Of a stretch of 64,000 nt of DNA, positions 34,683-48,359 are shown piece by piece. Each line of letters begins with the position of its first letter. The stretch's first letter is position 1. Source of the DNA: Chlorokybus atmophyticus (taxonomy: Eukaryota; Streptophyta; Chlorokybophyceae; Chlorokybales; Chlorokybaceae); the NCBI GenBank assembly GCA_009103225.1, contig RHPI01002048.1, positions 100,777 through 164,776 on the forward strand, given 5' to 3'. The notes beneath the pieces were generated by a model. It made no database searches. It was not told where the DNA came from and worked only from the letters and a program-made list of their open reading frames with translations. The translations under genes and the position numbers were made by a program.

Positions 34683-37047
34683 CTACACCAGCGCATCTAA
34701 AGGCAAACCAGCAACGTCCGCCAGTGCTGTCAATTTCGTCAAGCCAGACACTCCTTGTGCGGCTGCCAATGCCAACGCCAACAACGCGGAAGCCAGCGTG
34801 CGCTGCAGCGCAACAGCCACACGCTGCCGGTACTGCGTCACGAACCGGGACAGGTAGCGAGCCTCCAGACAGCGATCCTCAATCGCGCGACGCGCATACT
34901 GCGATATCACACCCACCAGAGGCTCGCCCATAAGCCGTATGTCTCCAGTGCCAGCGGTACGAATGTGTCCGTCGGGGGGCAATCGCTGTACTTCGCGCGC
35001 TTTGCCTGCTCCGCTGCCCGCGCACTAGCACCCGGCAAAGCACGAGCGCGTGTGGTAGTGACATTCAACAGTAGACGAGCGTCACGACCCATCTCCGCAG
35101 CCACGTTGTCCATGCGACGTCGACCGCCGCCCGCGCTGGTGTCAGGCAAATAGCCAACCTGCTCTCTGCTGACGGAGTAGCCGGCCTCGCGCATGATGTC
35201 GATGAGAGCGTCACGCACCACATTGTGAACCCGCGTACGATGACCCTCCCACATGCAGTCCGTGAGATGAAGACCTCATGCGTCGTGCAGCTCCTCACCG
35301 CAAGCGCACGCCTGCACGCCCAGCAACAGCGGGTGTGGAAGCCCCAGCAGGTGGCGAACGGCAGTGCGAAACTCAGATTCAGACATCTGCAACTTCCTCC
35401 GCACAGGCACGCATAGTAGCCAATATCCCGCCCCGGTGCCTGCCGCTGACTGCAGCCTCATAACATCATCAGGTGTCGCGGCTGCTACGAAGACGCCCTG
35501 ACCGCAGAGTCTAGCCTGTCGGTGAGATCCTCCTGTACGCGGCGACACTCGCCAGCAGCAAACGCCACGAATGAGCTGCTCTGCATTGTACTGACTGGTA
35601 GCTGCTTCAATGCGAGACGCAGGTCGTGCTGGAACTGCAAGGTGGCGGTTGCCACCTCGTCAATCGCGCTGGGTAGGGCGAACGATGCCACGGCTACAGG
35701 GATGAATCTGCGTTGAATGACGGAGGCAACCGCTGCTCAACCACCAATGAAAGCTGCGGGGGCCACGGCAGCACAACTCCGAATCCCGATGCCTCCCATC
35801 GTCACAGGCAGCGTCAGCTGTATGGCACCGGTGGCGTGTACGTCGGTGAGCTGCATGAGAGTGCCAAATATATCGCGCACAGCAGCGTCGAACGCTGTCA
35901 GCTGCTGCAAGAAGGTCTCGGACGGTGCCACTGTCCGCATGAGGTACGAGGGCGCGTGGCGATGCAACGGGATAATATCAGCAAAGCGACCTGTGTGTCT
36001 CTCATGCCTCCCAAAGTCTCCAACGTGGCTCGAGCGTCCGAAAAGCGCTCCTCATAGTATGCCTAAATACTTGCCGTCGTGCCCACGGGAACGCTCAATG
36101 GACTGATGCCCTTGGTGGCGATGGTGATGCTATTAGGGATGGGCATGGAGCGAGCATTGCGTGCTACGGTGCCGGGGCAGATCGCAACTGTCTTGTCCAA
36201 CCTCACGCGCAGACCAACACCCTGCAATGCATCGCACAACTCTGCCAGTGCGAGCAAGACGTCTTCGTCTGGGCCGATAAGGAATGTGTCATCAGCCGGT
36301 GACAGTCGGGAAACGCTGCACCACCTCCGAGCCGACGCGGGTGTGCACCAAGGCATAGAGCAGGCCTGCTAATGGGTACCCCTGCCGAGTCCCTATGATG
36401 GAGGGTACGGTGATGACGGCGCCGCCGCGACGGTAAAACAACGAGGACGGCGCCGAGTAGAACAAGCGCACGAACGGGATAAGGTATGCGAAAGGTCCAG
36501 TTCGCAGCAGCTCAAACATGGTAGTACAATCAACACTATTGAAGGCGTTTGCAACATCAAGATGCAGCAACATGTGGTCCGGATGGGCCCGGAGAGCAAC
36601 TCTGATGCCTTGCGCGACACTCTCAGCGCCGTTGCGGGTGGCTACGCTGAATTGCATTGGCTCGAAGTAGGTTGCCGCAATGTCCCGATCTTGACACGCC
36701 AGCATCCGCACAATCAGACACTGCAATATCTCCCCCATAGCAATACGCACTCCACCAATGGGCTTGCGCAGAGCAATGAGAGTGCAAGCAGCCAGAGCTG
36801 TTGGTGCCACTACAGGGGCACTTCCTCCTGCTAGCAACGAGCATACTCGAGAAAGTGACCAGAACGCCTGTTGTACTGGACTTGGCACTACAGCTGTTCT
36901 GGACTCTGCATAACGACATGCAGACGGCACCACGCCAACCCGCACCAGTCCGTCATGTGAGCCCAGCCCACTGAACACGTATTGGGACCGGCAAGCCAAC
37001 GTATAGCAGCACATTGCTGATACAGCCGACATGCCTCTGCGTGACAA
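34683..37047 (-). pseudogene. LINE-like reverse transcriptase relic with C-terminal zinc/endonuclease-like region
   Basis: Minus-strand pieces in several frames make one reverse transcriptase. An open stretch at 37047-36292 carries ALRKPIGGVRIAMGEILQ, LLHLDVANAFNSVDCTTM (motif A) and GTRQGYPLAGLLYALV (motif B). The frame changes to SADDTFLIGPDEDV (motif C, ADD) and GVGLRVRLDKTVAICPG at 36063-36356. Further shifted pieces follow: LTLPVTMGGIGIRS, GYWLLCVPVRRKLQMSESEF, a Cys pair in VQACACGEELHD, HRTRVHNVVRDALIDI, and RMDNVAAEMGRDARLLLNVTT near 35065-35250, which resembles the C-terminal tail seen in many algal and fungal LINE-like RTs. At least five frame changes make it dead. No apurinic endonuclease is seen upstream, and the 5' part seems missing. 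Confidence 0.75.
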
Positions 37048-38375
37048 CGAAGCACTGAGGCCCCTGAATACCGTTCAACTTCATGAGCGCTACACCGCGC
37101 TGGAACCGGCGTTCAAATGGCGACAAGACCAAGCGGCAGCAATCGACGCAAGAGCGCACGCCCTTGCCAATGCTCGCGCTGGCGTTCTTCAACCCACAAT
37201 TGCTAGCCCATCATCCAGTACGACACCTCTCGCCGGTGGGCCCGACATTGATTAGACGAGGGCGCTGGCCCAACAGATCAGGGGGGTGATCGCCCCGCTG
37301 CTACCCGCCTTGTTGGAAGACTTGCCTGACGATCAACGGGATCCATGGAGAGGCTACCTCACACCGCAGAAGTGGACACAACGAGATGGAGCAGGTTCAA
37401 TCGAAGAACAGCAACTTCGCACTGCCCTGTTGCGACAAGCAACCATACTGCACCGACAGAAAGGCATCGGCCTGAGACGGATGTTAAGGATGCGAGAAGA
37501 TGGTACTGCGGCTCGAGTAAGACTAGTGACTTTGCTAGTCACCAATCACCGCGCAGTCCCCCTGATCGCCTTCGGCACCGGATTGTTCTGGTTGGACGCC
37601 TTCCTGCGCTCGCTACGGCAAGCCTATGACGAGGTTGCCTCGGCAGCCACTGACACCCTAGAAGGAGCACAAAAGGCCATACTGAGGTTGCCAGGGGTGG
37701 AAGCAGCGCGGCAATGCAGACGCATCGAAGCTCCTTATGAGCAGCATGTCCAACAGCCAGAGATTTACCTCACTGTGCGGGCGCGAGCAACAACAGTGCT
37801 GGAGGTGGGAGTGGTCGATGGCAGATGGGATGCCTACATGGAAGGGATCCTAAAGGTTCCCACCATCACCCACGACATAAGAGCGCGGCTCCTGCGCGCA
37901 GTGTAGCTCCTGCCCATGCCTTAAAATCACCGCTGATGTGACGTGGTCAACAACCCAACAGCCACTTGGGAAGGTACGCTGGTCAGGAAGGCAGCTCATG
38001 CAATACGCTGGACTTTTGTGGAAGAACAGGCTGCACGAGAGGCGGGCCCACAAACACCCGGTCCTCCAGGGTTTCCCCAACAGCCATTGGCTACGCCGCC
38101 AAGAATCACCCCGGCCACACAGAGACGCAATCCCCCTGCGCCAACCAGGGCAGCCACACGCAGCACCGCCAGCACCCAGGCCACAGCGTGTTTATCAACA
38201 GCCAAGACAAGGACGATTCGGGCCAGGCCGCGGTTAAGGAGGTGCTCAAGACCCAGCGGGTTGAGGGGCGCTTGCCGCACTGTGCTCGACACCACCGGAA
38301 GAGACTGCAGCACCAAATACCCCACGCACACGCTACCGACGGTTCAAGCGGCTGCGCATCCACGCCAATGCAGCC
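37031..38375 (+). pseudogene. Gag-like protein of the DNMT Gypsy element
   Basis: One frame starts at ATG 37031 (MPLRDNEALRPLNTVQLHERY), passes an in-frame TAG at 37253-37255, and continues to TAG 37904 (VIAPLLPALLEDLPDDQRDPW...VPTITHDIRARLLRAV). A few stops later the same frame resumes at about 37943 (NNPTATWEGTLVRKAAHAIRW), then becomes a long Pro/Gln/Thr-rich tail to about 38370. The helical, charged N-terminal part followed by a Pro-rich linker is typical of Gypsy Gag. A CCHC zinc knuckle was not identified. Its role would be to package element RNA into particles. Confidence 0.55.
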
Positions 38376-39035
38376 ATGATCGCCAACCAAGGCAAGCATG
38401 TCACTATTAATGGACGAGCACTCAAGCGGGTGATGCTATACTCCGGAGCCCAGCCCGTCATCATCGGACGTTACCCTGCACGTGACCTTGGCATCACCAG
38501 CGCTGAGCAGATGCCGTGCCCATACGTACTCGACACCGCAACCAACAACCATGACAAGGTGATTGGCATCACCAAGCAAGCCCTCTGCATTCGCTTGACA
38601 GGAGTGGACCCGTCCCATAGCACCGAGGTCATACAGAAGTGTGTGGTCACCGATGCAGTATCCTTCCACCTGTTGTTGGGACAGGACTTCAACTTCCCTG
38701 TTGGCATGGGGCTGGACTGCTGGACAAAGAAGGCATGGTTTCGTTCTCATTGGGATGAGGAGGACGGAGAGGTTCAAGGATATCTGCCTGTCGAGATGGT
38801 GGCTCGCACTCGTTCCCACCGGAGGTCAGCTGCCACAGCTACCTACAAGTCGTTGTCGGCAACCACTAACAGGTCAGCTGCGACAGCCACCCATAGGTCG
38901 GGTTCGACAACCACTGACAGATCATCTGCGGTGGTCACCCACAACTTGGACCAAGACTCTCCTATCCCATATGACGAGTCTCACGAAGATGCCACTGAAG
39001 AAGTGGCCCACCAGAAACCAGCGGAACGCCGGTAG
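38376..39035 (+). pseudogene. retropepsin-like aspartic protease with catalytic Asp replaced
   Basis: An open frame of 219 codons has a Gypsy protease core: HVTINGRALKRVMLYSGAQP, then VIIGRYPARDLGI, and VSFHLLLGQDFNFPVGM with the usual LGxDF-type second half. The position that should be the catalytic Asp of DSGA reads Tyr (YSGA, codon TAC near 38440), so the protease should be inactive. The C-terminus is a Ser/Thr/Ala-rich repeat (about SAATATHRS, four times), probably a linker, ending in TAG after AERR. In an intact element this enzyme would cut the Gag-Pol polyprotein. Confidence 0.65.
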
Positions 39036-39135
39036 CGCGCACACGTGGTCGCACATCTACTACTGACCAGACCATGGCTCACTTCACGGTTCCCTCTCTA
39101 CAAGGACCAAGCTGCTGTCCAGGAACAACACCGGG

Positions 39136-39420
39136 TGTCAGGAGATGGGGTGCTCCCTCCTCCCTTTAATCCCCTACCTCATCACCACCACCAGCCACGT
39201 CGCCCACGCCGCCGTCGCCAGGGGCAACTGCCGAAGCAGAAGATCCCCTGGCTAATGGCGGCCGCTGCGTTAGCAGCGTCGCCATGCGCGCTAATATCGA
39301 CATGAGACTCATGTCTCATGTCGATATTGGTGTTACAGATAAGTAACACTACATTAGGGCCTTAACATAGGTTAACGGCCCTAATATGGCTTAATAGGCT
39401 GTACAATCCCGTTGGGACCC
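39136..39420 (+). repeat. 285-bp direct repeat, left copy
   Basis: It matches 45108-45391 in the same orientation with small differences. It comprises about 190 bp of Pro/Ala-coding linker-like sequence, a hairpin (39293-39328: 14-bp arms, 8-nt loop) and the first 90 bp of the chromovirus LTR. Far too long for a target-site duplication, it brackets the chromovirus pair. Confidence 0.8.
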
Positions 39421-39475
39421 CTATTTCATCCTAAATAAGGGCGGGGAACCTCTATGGAGGTAGCACACCGTTACA
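39331..39475 (-). repeat. LTR of the left chromovirus copy (145 bp)
   Basis: It runs from TGTTACAGATAAG to CACCGTTACA, so it has TG...CA ends with 6-7 bp inverted termini. In the minus orientation of the element it is the 3' LTR and is preceded by a G-rich polypurine tract (C-run at 39479-39485 on the plus strand). The matching 5' LTR was not found, so the element is incomplete. Confidence 0.75.
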
Positions 39476-39597
39476 TTCCCCCCCACTTAGGTTTCAATGT
39501 CCTCATTGAAGGGTTAGCAAAGCCCCCCCACGAGTAAAGGAACGAAAGTAGTATGAGAATCAGGGCCGAAGCGGTAAAGATGTCTGCCAGCACCCTT

Positions 39598-42276
39598 TTA
39601 CCGTCCGCGTGTGGACACAGTACTCCAGTACCCCCGAAGAATCTCCTGGCAATTGGTAAGATTCCTTTCGGGCTCCCTTGTATTGTGCTCAACACCATAC
39701 CCTTTCCATTTCAGCAAGTAAAACGGCGCGTGTCCGCATCGAGGCTTACGATGAGTTAGGATTGCTTCCACCTCATACTCGAAAGTATCGTCGCCATCCA
39801 CTGCAACGGGGGGTGGAGGAGGTTGAACCCGACCGTCAGAACGGTACGGTTTCAGTACACTCACATGAAACACATTGTATATGCGTATCGATTTTGGCAA
39901 GTTCAAACGATACGCGTGAGTGCCGACCCGATCAATCACTCTTAACGGGCCTATCCAGCGAGGGAAAAACTTGCGGGTACCCACTCTCTTGATGAATATA
40001 TTTTGGTGCTGAGAAGCACCGAACAGCCCATATCGTAATTGGCCTCTCTACGATGCGCATCAGCATGGGCTTTTTGTCTGTCTTGCGCTGCGCGCAGACA
40101 GTCCTTTGCCAACGCCAACCTATCCTGCATGGCCGAAGCCATCTCGTGCGCTGCAGGTATGCGAGTCATGTCGGTAGCGGGCAACTTAATGTTTGCATGA
40201 CTCAGTGGATGCACTCCATAACTCAAACAGAACCGGGTTTCCTGCACGCTCTCTTGCCATGCATTGTTAATCGCGAACTCAGCCATTGGGAGATAAACAT
40301 CCCAATCAGATTGGTTCGGATTTACATAATGCCGGATGGTTTCCTCAATCACTTGATTGGCGCGCTGTGTCTGACCATCCGTCTGTGGATGGCAAGCTGT
40401 GCTCATGTTCTGCTGAATATGTAAGAAGCTGCATAGCGACTTCTAAGATTGAGCTACAAATCGCGGATCGCGATCAGACACGAAGTTACGAGGCAAGCCA
40501 TGTAACTTAAACACAGAGGCGACAAAAACCATCGCTAACTCACGGAGCCTATTTCCGTGCGGCAAGGGACAATGTGAACCACTTTTGTTAAACGATCCAC
40601 AAAAACTGCAACCAAAGTGTGCCCTAATGCTGTCTCCGGGAGCTCAATAATTGGGTCCATACTCACACTTTCCCACTTGCCATCAGGAACAGGCAAAGGT
40701 CGCAGCAACCCAGCGGGTTTCTGACGTAACGGCTTGTCACGCTGACATTTGTTACACGTGTCAACATAATGCTTCACGTCAACAGGCAACGATGGCCACC
40801 AGTACAACTGTTGCGCTGCTTTAGTAGTCTTGCGACCCCCAAAGTGCCCAGTATACAGTGGATCGTGTACTTCAGCTATGCATTCTATGCGCAACCCAGC
40901 GTGGTCAGGTATCACCAAGCTGGCGCTCATATAATACAAGTTGTCTCTTTTGTCAAGCTTTTGTACATTCTCTTGTATAGCGAACCATGGGTCTAATGCA
41001 TACCCCTGTAAAACAGCTTTCACAAATTCATCATCAGGAGGCAGTGTACCCTGCGTTGCAAGCAACTGCGCACGCATAACTGCCAACAATGACGGACAGC
41101 GACTCAGAGGATCGGCCATGTTGGTTCTGCCCGGCCAGTATACCCATTCAAAGGTAAACCGCGACAGGAACTCATTTCCAGCGAGCTTGCCTACGCGACA
41201 AGTTTAGCTGTGTTGAGAAGTACACCAACGGGTTGTGATCAGTCACCACTGTTACCTGAACTCCCTCGAAGTAACATCGCCATGTTACAAGAGCATGCAC
41301 TATACCAAGCAATCCTTGCTCAATGGTAGTGTAGTTCACCGCTGCTGGGATGAATCCTACTCTCATAAGCACATGGTCGGCCATCCTATAGCAATACTGC
41401 ACCACACCCAAGGGTGGAGGCATCGCTAATCACAGTGAAGTGTTTATCCCAATTTGGCAATGCCAAAACTGGTGCCGAAGTCAAAGCCAGCTTCACTTGT
41501 TGCATAGCAGCTTCTTGTGCTGCTGTCCAAGAGAATGGGGCATCCTTTCGCAACAGTTTTGTCAAAGGCACCACAACTATAGAGTACCCCATCACAAAAT
41601 TGCGAAAGTAGTTTGCCAACCCCAAGAATGATCGCAACTGATGGATGTTCTTAGGTTGAGGCCAATCTTTTACCACTTGCATTTTGCGAGGGTCAGGTTT
41701 GACACCCGCACCACTCACAATATGCCCTAAGAATGGCAACTCTGTCTTGCAAAGTCACACTTTGACAAGTTGGCAAACAAGCGATGTATACGCAGCAAGG
41801 CGAACACCGCTTTCAAGTGCTGCTTATGCTCTTCCTTGGTTTTACTAAAGACAATGATGTCATCCAAGTAAACCATAACATACTTGCCAAGTATGCCACC
41901 AGAAATCTTATTCATTTCCTTTTGAAACACTGCGGGCGCATTAGTCAATCCAAAAGGTAACACTTTGTATTGATAATGGCTCGAAGGTGTTCTGAATGCT
42001 GTCTTGTAAATATCAAAAGGATGAATCCGGATTTGATGATACTCACTTGTCAAGTCCAACGTAGTACGCATTTCCCGACAGTTTATCAAACACATCATCA
42101 ATCCGGGGCAACGGGTATCGATTACTTACCGTAATCTTGTTCAAAGCACGGTAATCCACACACAAGCGCAGCTTTCCATTCTTTTTCATCATAAACAAGA
42201 TGGGCGCGCCAAAGGGTGAAGAACTTGGTTCAATCAATTCCCCCGTGTAAGATATTGGGCATGGTGAGACAAACAA
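39598..42276 (-). pseudogene. chromovirus (Ty3/Gypsy) pol, left copy: RT, RNase H, integrase, chromodomain
   Basis: Minus-strand order: RT (SSPFGAPILFMMKKNGKLR, CVDYRALNKITV, KVLPFGLTNAPAVFQKEMN, catalytic YLDDIIVFS), RNase H (VISDASTLGCGAVL, VVTDHNPLVYF), the integrase zinc part (GHFGGRKTTKAAQQLYWW, CNKCQRDKPLRQK), its core (SVSMDPIIELPETALGH, HPQTDGQTQRANQVIEE), and a C-terminal chromodomain ([24 protein letters not shown]). Frame changes lie near 42060, 41745, 40549 and 40010. TAG at 40443-40445 replaces a conserved Trp, and the DDE Glu reads Gln (TQRAN). The 5' part (gag, protease, 5' LTR) is missing. It is the left arm of an inverted repeat with the copy on the right. Confidence 0.85.
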
Positions 42277-42793
42277 GATATTCGTGCACTTGGAAACACC
42301 TCTTGCACATCCACTTGTAAGTAAGTAATGGTAGGCAGTTTCACGGTAAGGTACCTTTCATAGATATCAATGAATGTGGTTGCAGAGCATGGTGAGGCAC
42401 AATGTAGTCATTGCGAGCAAGCCCAACTTGAACATGGTAATTTTTTAATGCCGCTGTCTATGGGGGATGTTGTACTGTTCCAATTTGTACTCAAGTTTGT
42501 GAATATTAGTGTGATCGCGTTGAAACCCTTGAAGCGTGTTTTTAACATTGTGAAGAGCAATCATTCACAATTCTACAGGAGGCTAGTTATGTTACAAGAG
42601 ATTGTGCATGTACACATTGAGATAACGGTTGGGTTTATGATCACGTTATTATACCAATGTACATAAGGGTAGTAGATTGTTTGCAAAGATACTTCACCTC
42701 CCACATTGCATTGCAATATATGCACATGCACATTGATGAACTATGTGACATGTTGCAGCATGTACACCGCAACTGTTAATCAACAATTAACAT
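42277..42793. other. spacer between the two chromovirus copies, no gene recognised
   Basis: About 0.5 kb of AT-richer sequence separating the divergent copies. It shows no RT, gag or LTR similarity to either, so it is not simply the missing 5' part of the elements. Confidence 0.4.
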
Positions 42794-45107
<2,314 letters not shown>

Positions 45108-45391
45108 TGTCAGGAGAGGGGGTGCTCCCTCCTCCCTTCAATCCCCTACCCCAACACCACCACTAGCCACGTCGCCCACGCCGCCGCCGCCAGGGGCAAC
45201 TGCCGAAGCAGAAGATCCCCTGGCTATGGCGGCCGCTGCGTTAGCAGCGTCGCCATGCGGCTAATATCGACATGAGTCTCATGTCGATATTAGCCGCATG
45301 GTGTTACAGATAAGTAACATTACATTAGGGTCTTAACATAGGTTAACGGCCCCAATATGGCTTAATAGACTGTATAATCCCGTTGGGACCC
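45108..45391 (+). repeat. 284-bp direct repeat, right copy
   Basis: Counterpart of 39136-39420, including 91 bp of the chromovirus LTR in the orientation of the left copy (45301-45391). It begins exactly where the truncated LTR of the right chromovirus copy stops. Confidence 0.8.
45254..45300. repeat. perfect 47-nt palindrome
   Basis: Two 23-bp arms, the left beginning CATGCGGCTAATATCGACATG, are perfect reverse complements around a single central T. It lies directly before the LTR-like TGTTACAG at 45301. The left direct-repeat copy has a degraded version (39293-39328). A perfect arm here but a broken one there suggests the palindrome is the original state. Confidence 0.9.
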
Positions 45392-45403
45392 TTGGGACCT
45401 AAA

Positions 45404-45435
45404 TGGCCACAAAACACACTTCGTGCTTTTGTGGC
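45404..45435. repeat. hairpin with 10-bp arms
   Basis: GGCCACAAAA at 45404 pairs with TTTTGTGGCC ending at 45435, and an inner CAC/GTG pair extends the stem. It lies just before the methyltransferase frame. The role is unknown. Confidence 0.7.
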
Positions 45436-45470
45436 CTAGTGGTCTGTTACACCAGGTGGCCACTTGAGTA

Positions 45471-46460
45471 GTGGAATTTCACGTATTCCGGCGACAACAA
45501 AGTGTCACCGTGTTGGAACTATCTGGAGGAATAGGTAGTGGCCTCGCCGCTGTCCTCAACACCGGCGCGACGGTCACCAAGTACTTCTACTGTGACCCTG
45601 ATCTCCATGCACAGATTGCCCTGGGCCACCACCTGCGCCACCTACACAAATGCTACCCGCAGCGACTGCCGCTATCGGCACTGCAAGGCAGTCTGAAGGC
45701 ACTGCCACATGCCATCCGTTTAATTACTGCGGATCACCTCCTAGCGGTGGGCAACATCGACCTGCTGATAGCAGGATGGGAGTGTCAAGCACATCCAGAG
45801 CAGGCAGCGACCAAAGACTCGCTGATCCTCGCTCACAACTGTTCTGGGAACTGATGCGTGTCATTAAGATCCTGCAGAGCAGCCAGCTGTCCAGGCCTAC
45901 AGGATACATCATCGAGAATGTGCACTTCGAGGACGATAAGCGCCATCACGTGGCCAACAGCTTCCGACAGGTGTGTTCTTTATTAGGGCATCCTCTCAGA
46001 ATTAATGCAGCGCGGCATGGCTCCCGGGCTCAGCGCGTTCGCGCCAAGTGGACCAACCTGGCAATAGTTGAAGATCTCTTTGCTGCTGAATATCTGCACA
46101 GCAGTAGTCCACGCGATCTGACCGTTGACACTATCCTGGATTCTGGGCGCACAGCACAACCTGTCACCCAACACAATCACCAGCACTTCTACCCGTGCAA
46201 CCAGCCTGGTCAACTACGTCGTGCGCTCCCCACTCTGATGTCTTACCCGGGTTCATACGCCTTCCGCAACCACGGCTCAGGCATGGTGTTGGATTCCAAC
46301 ACAGGCTAGCTAGAGGAACCCAACGCGCGTGAGCGCGAACGCGCCATGGGCTTCTCTCAAGGCAGCATCACAGGTTCCACGCTGACCAACAGTCAGCAAT
46401 GCCAACTATCGGGACGCGCCATGGATCAGAACAGCATGGTATGGTTACTGGAAATGTGCT
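45471..46460 (+). pseudogene. C5-cytosine DNA methyltransferase domain inside the Gypsy element
   Basis: It transfers methyl from SAM to cytosine C5. The motifs come in canonical (not DRM-permuted) order. Motif I is LELSGGIGSGLAAVL (about 45513), followed by VTKYFYCDPD. Motif IV is LIAGWECQ, with the catalytic Cys codon at 45783-45785 (the usual Pro before Cys is Glu). Next are LADPRSQLFWELMRV, motif VI YIIENV (45914-45922), an HGSRAQRVRAKWTNL block like motif VIII, then PNARERERAMGF and RAMDQNSMVWLLE like motifs IX and X. A short target-recognition stretch lies at about 46090-46300. One frame change near 45820 and TAG at 46307-46309 break it, yet all blocks remain readable. It lies between the protease and RT frames and shares the RT frame, so it was part of the polyprotein. 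Self-methylation of element copies is inferred. Confidence 0.85.
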
Positions 46461-48060
46461 TTGCTCTTCAAAACCGCCATGTGTCCTTTCAGGAGCTCGG
46501 ATACCTGGCAGCGGGGTGGGCAGATCGCGTGCAAGAGACCAAAGCGGCACACACCGCCCTCGAAATCGCCCATATGGAGGAGCAGGCAGCAGTCACTGTG
46601 AATAACATCCCAGTGATCGCCAACGCCACCTCTTGGTCCCATGCCATAAGACCACTGACTACAAGCCAAACGCGAGAACAACTGGAGGCTTTCCTCAACA
46701 AGTGGAGAAGTCAGTTCAATTTCAGCGTACTGGGGGTTTGCTCAGTCTACCAAATGGACATCAAGTTGGTGGACACCGAACCGGTGTTTCGACAACAGTA
46801 CCGACTCTCCAAGTTGGAAGAAGACTTGGTGGAGCAGAGGTGCAAGGCTCTGCTAGATGCAGGCCTGATCGAGGAGTCCACATCGGACTTTGCGGCCGCG
46901 ACCGTCATGCCCCTGGAATAGGATTTAGCAAGCAACTGGACAGACTGGGGCATGTGCGGCGACTATCGCCCCCTCAACAACAAGACCAAACAAGACAAAT
47001 ATCCAATGCCTACTGCAGAAGGTATCTTTGATGATGTAGGAGACCGCACCGTTTTTAGCATCCTGGATATGCGACAAGGGTACAACCAGACCGTCCATCA
47101 AGGAGGAGGACAAGCACAAGACCTCTTTCTGGGGCAACCGGCAGGTGTACCAGTGGAAGGTCATGCCCTTCGGACTAACGAACGCTCCTGCCAAGTTCCA
47201 GCGCGTCATGAACAAAGCCTTGAAGGCGCTGGACGTCGCGCGATGCTACGTTGACGACATTCTCATCTTCAGTCGCAATAACGACGAGCACCTGCAGCAC
47301 ATCGAGGAAGTGCTTGAAAGACTCAAGGAGGTGGGGATGACAGTGCACCCCGACAAGTGCACTTTCTTCACTCGCAAGGTACCCTACCTAGGGCACATGA
47401 TTGTGCCCCACGGTGTGTACGTATAGCAGGCATTGGTGGAGGCTTTGGCGGCTATCCCTGCTCCCACAGACCTTACCCGTCTGCGTGCTTTTCTGGGCCA
47501 TGCCAACTACGCTCGCTGGTTCGTGAAGGACTCCGCAAAGATCGCGCGACCCCTCAACGAGCTTCTGGAGAAGGAGGTGGAGTTTGCCTGGAAGGAGCCA
47601 CAACAGCAGGCGTTTGAGGAGCTAAAGGGCAGGCTCACCGCCGCTCCCATCCTGCAACGTCCTGACTACAACAAGCCCTTCATCCTCCACACCGACTGGA
47701 GCAAGCTTGGGATGGGGGCTGTGCTGGTACAGCACGATGAAAACAAGAAGGAGCGGGTGGTGTCGTACGCCAGCCGAAGCAACAACAGCGCTGAGGCCGA
47801 TTACAGCAGCTACGAGGGGGAGTGCCTCGCTGCAGCATGGGCTATCTTCTTCTTCAGACCTTTCCTCTTTGGTCAACAATTCCAACTGGGTACCGACCAT
47901 CAGCCACTCAAGTGGTTGATGACCAACTAACATCTAATAGGGAAATTTGCTCGCTGGGCCCCGTTGCTGCAGGAGTATGACTTCGAGATCGACCACCGCG
48001 CAGGCCTCACCAACCAGGACACTGATGGCCTCAATCGCAACCCTCGCCGCAGTACCAACA
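46461..48060 (+). pseudogene. reverse transcriptase and RNase H of the DNMT Gypsy element
   Basis: In the methyltransferase frame come DTEPVFRQQYRLSKLEEDLV and LLDAGLIEESTSDFAAATV, TAG at 46919-46921, then GMCGDYRPLNNKTKQDKYPM and VFSILDMRQGYNQ. A frame change near 47095 leads to WKVMPFGLTNAPAKFQRVMN and the catalytic CYVDDILIFS (about 47255). TAG at 47424-47426 interrupts before LTRLRAFLGHANYARWFV. RNase H follows with LHTDWSKLGMGAVLVQ and LGTDHQPLKWLMTN, TAA at 47928-47930, and FARWAPLLQEYDFEIDHRAG. These copy element RNA into DNA and remove the RNA strand. RT catalytic residues are intact but the frame is broken four times. Confidence 0.85.
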
Positions 48061-48359
48061 ATGCAACCGGAGCTCGGCACGAGCTCGGCCCCGCAGCAGC
48101 AGCTCCCACCATGGCGGCCATGTTTGCTGTGACCGCGTTACAATCAGGGCGCCAGATCAACACCACCTCAACGACAGAGGAGATTCTTGCCCTTGAGTCT
48201 ACCGACCCCACAGTGACCACACCCCTAGGGGACGTCCACGCGGTCGCTATCGATGTCGACGACACCGAGCTGGCACCCACCGACACCAGGCAGGACATAT
48301 GGCTGGACAAGCCATCACTCTCTTTCCTGCAAAGTGGCCGGTTTCCCTCCAACATGAGT

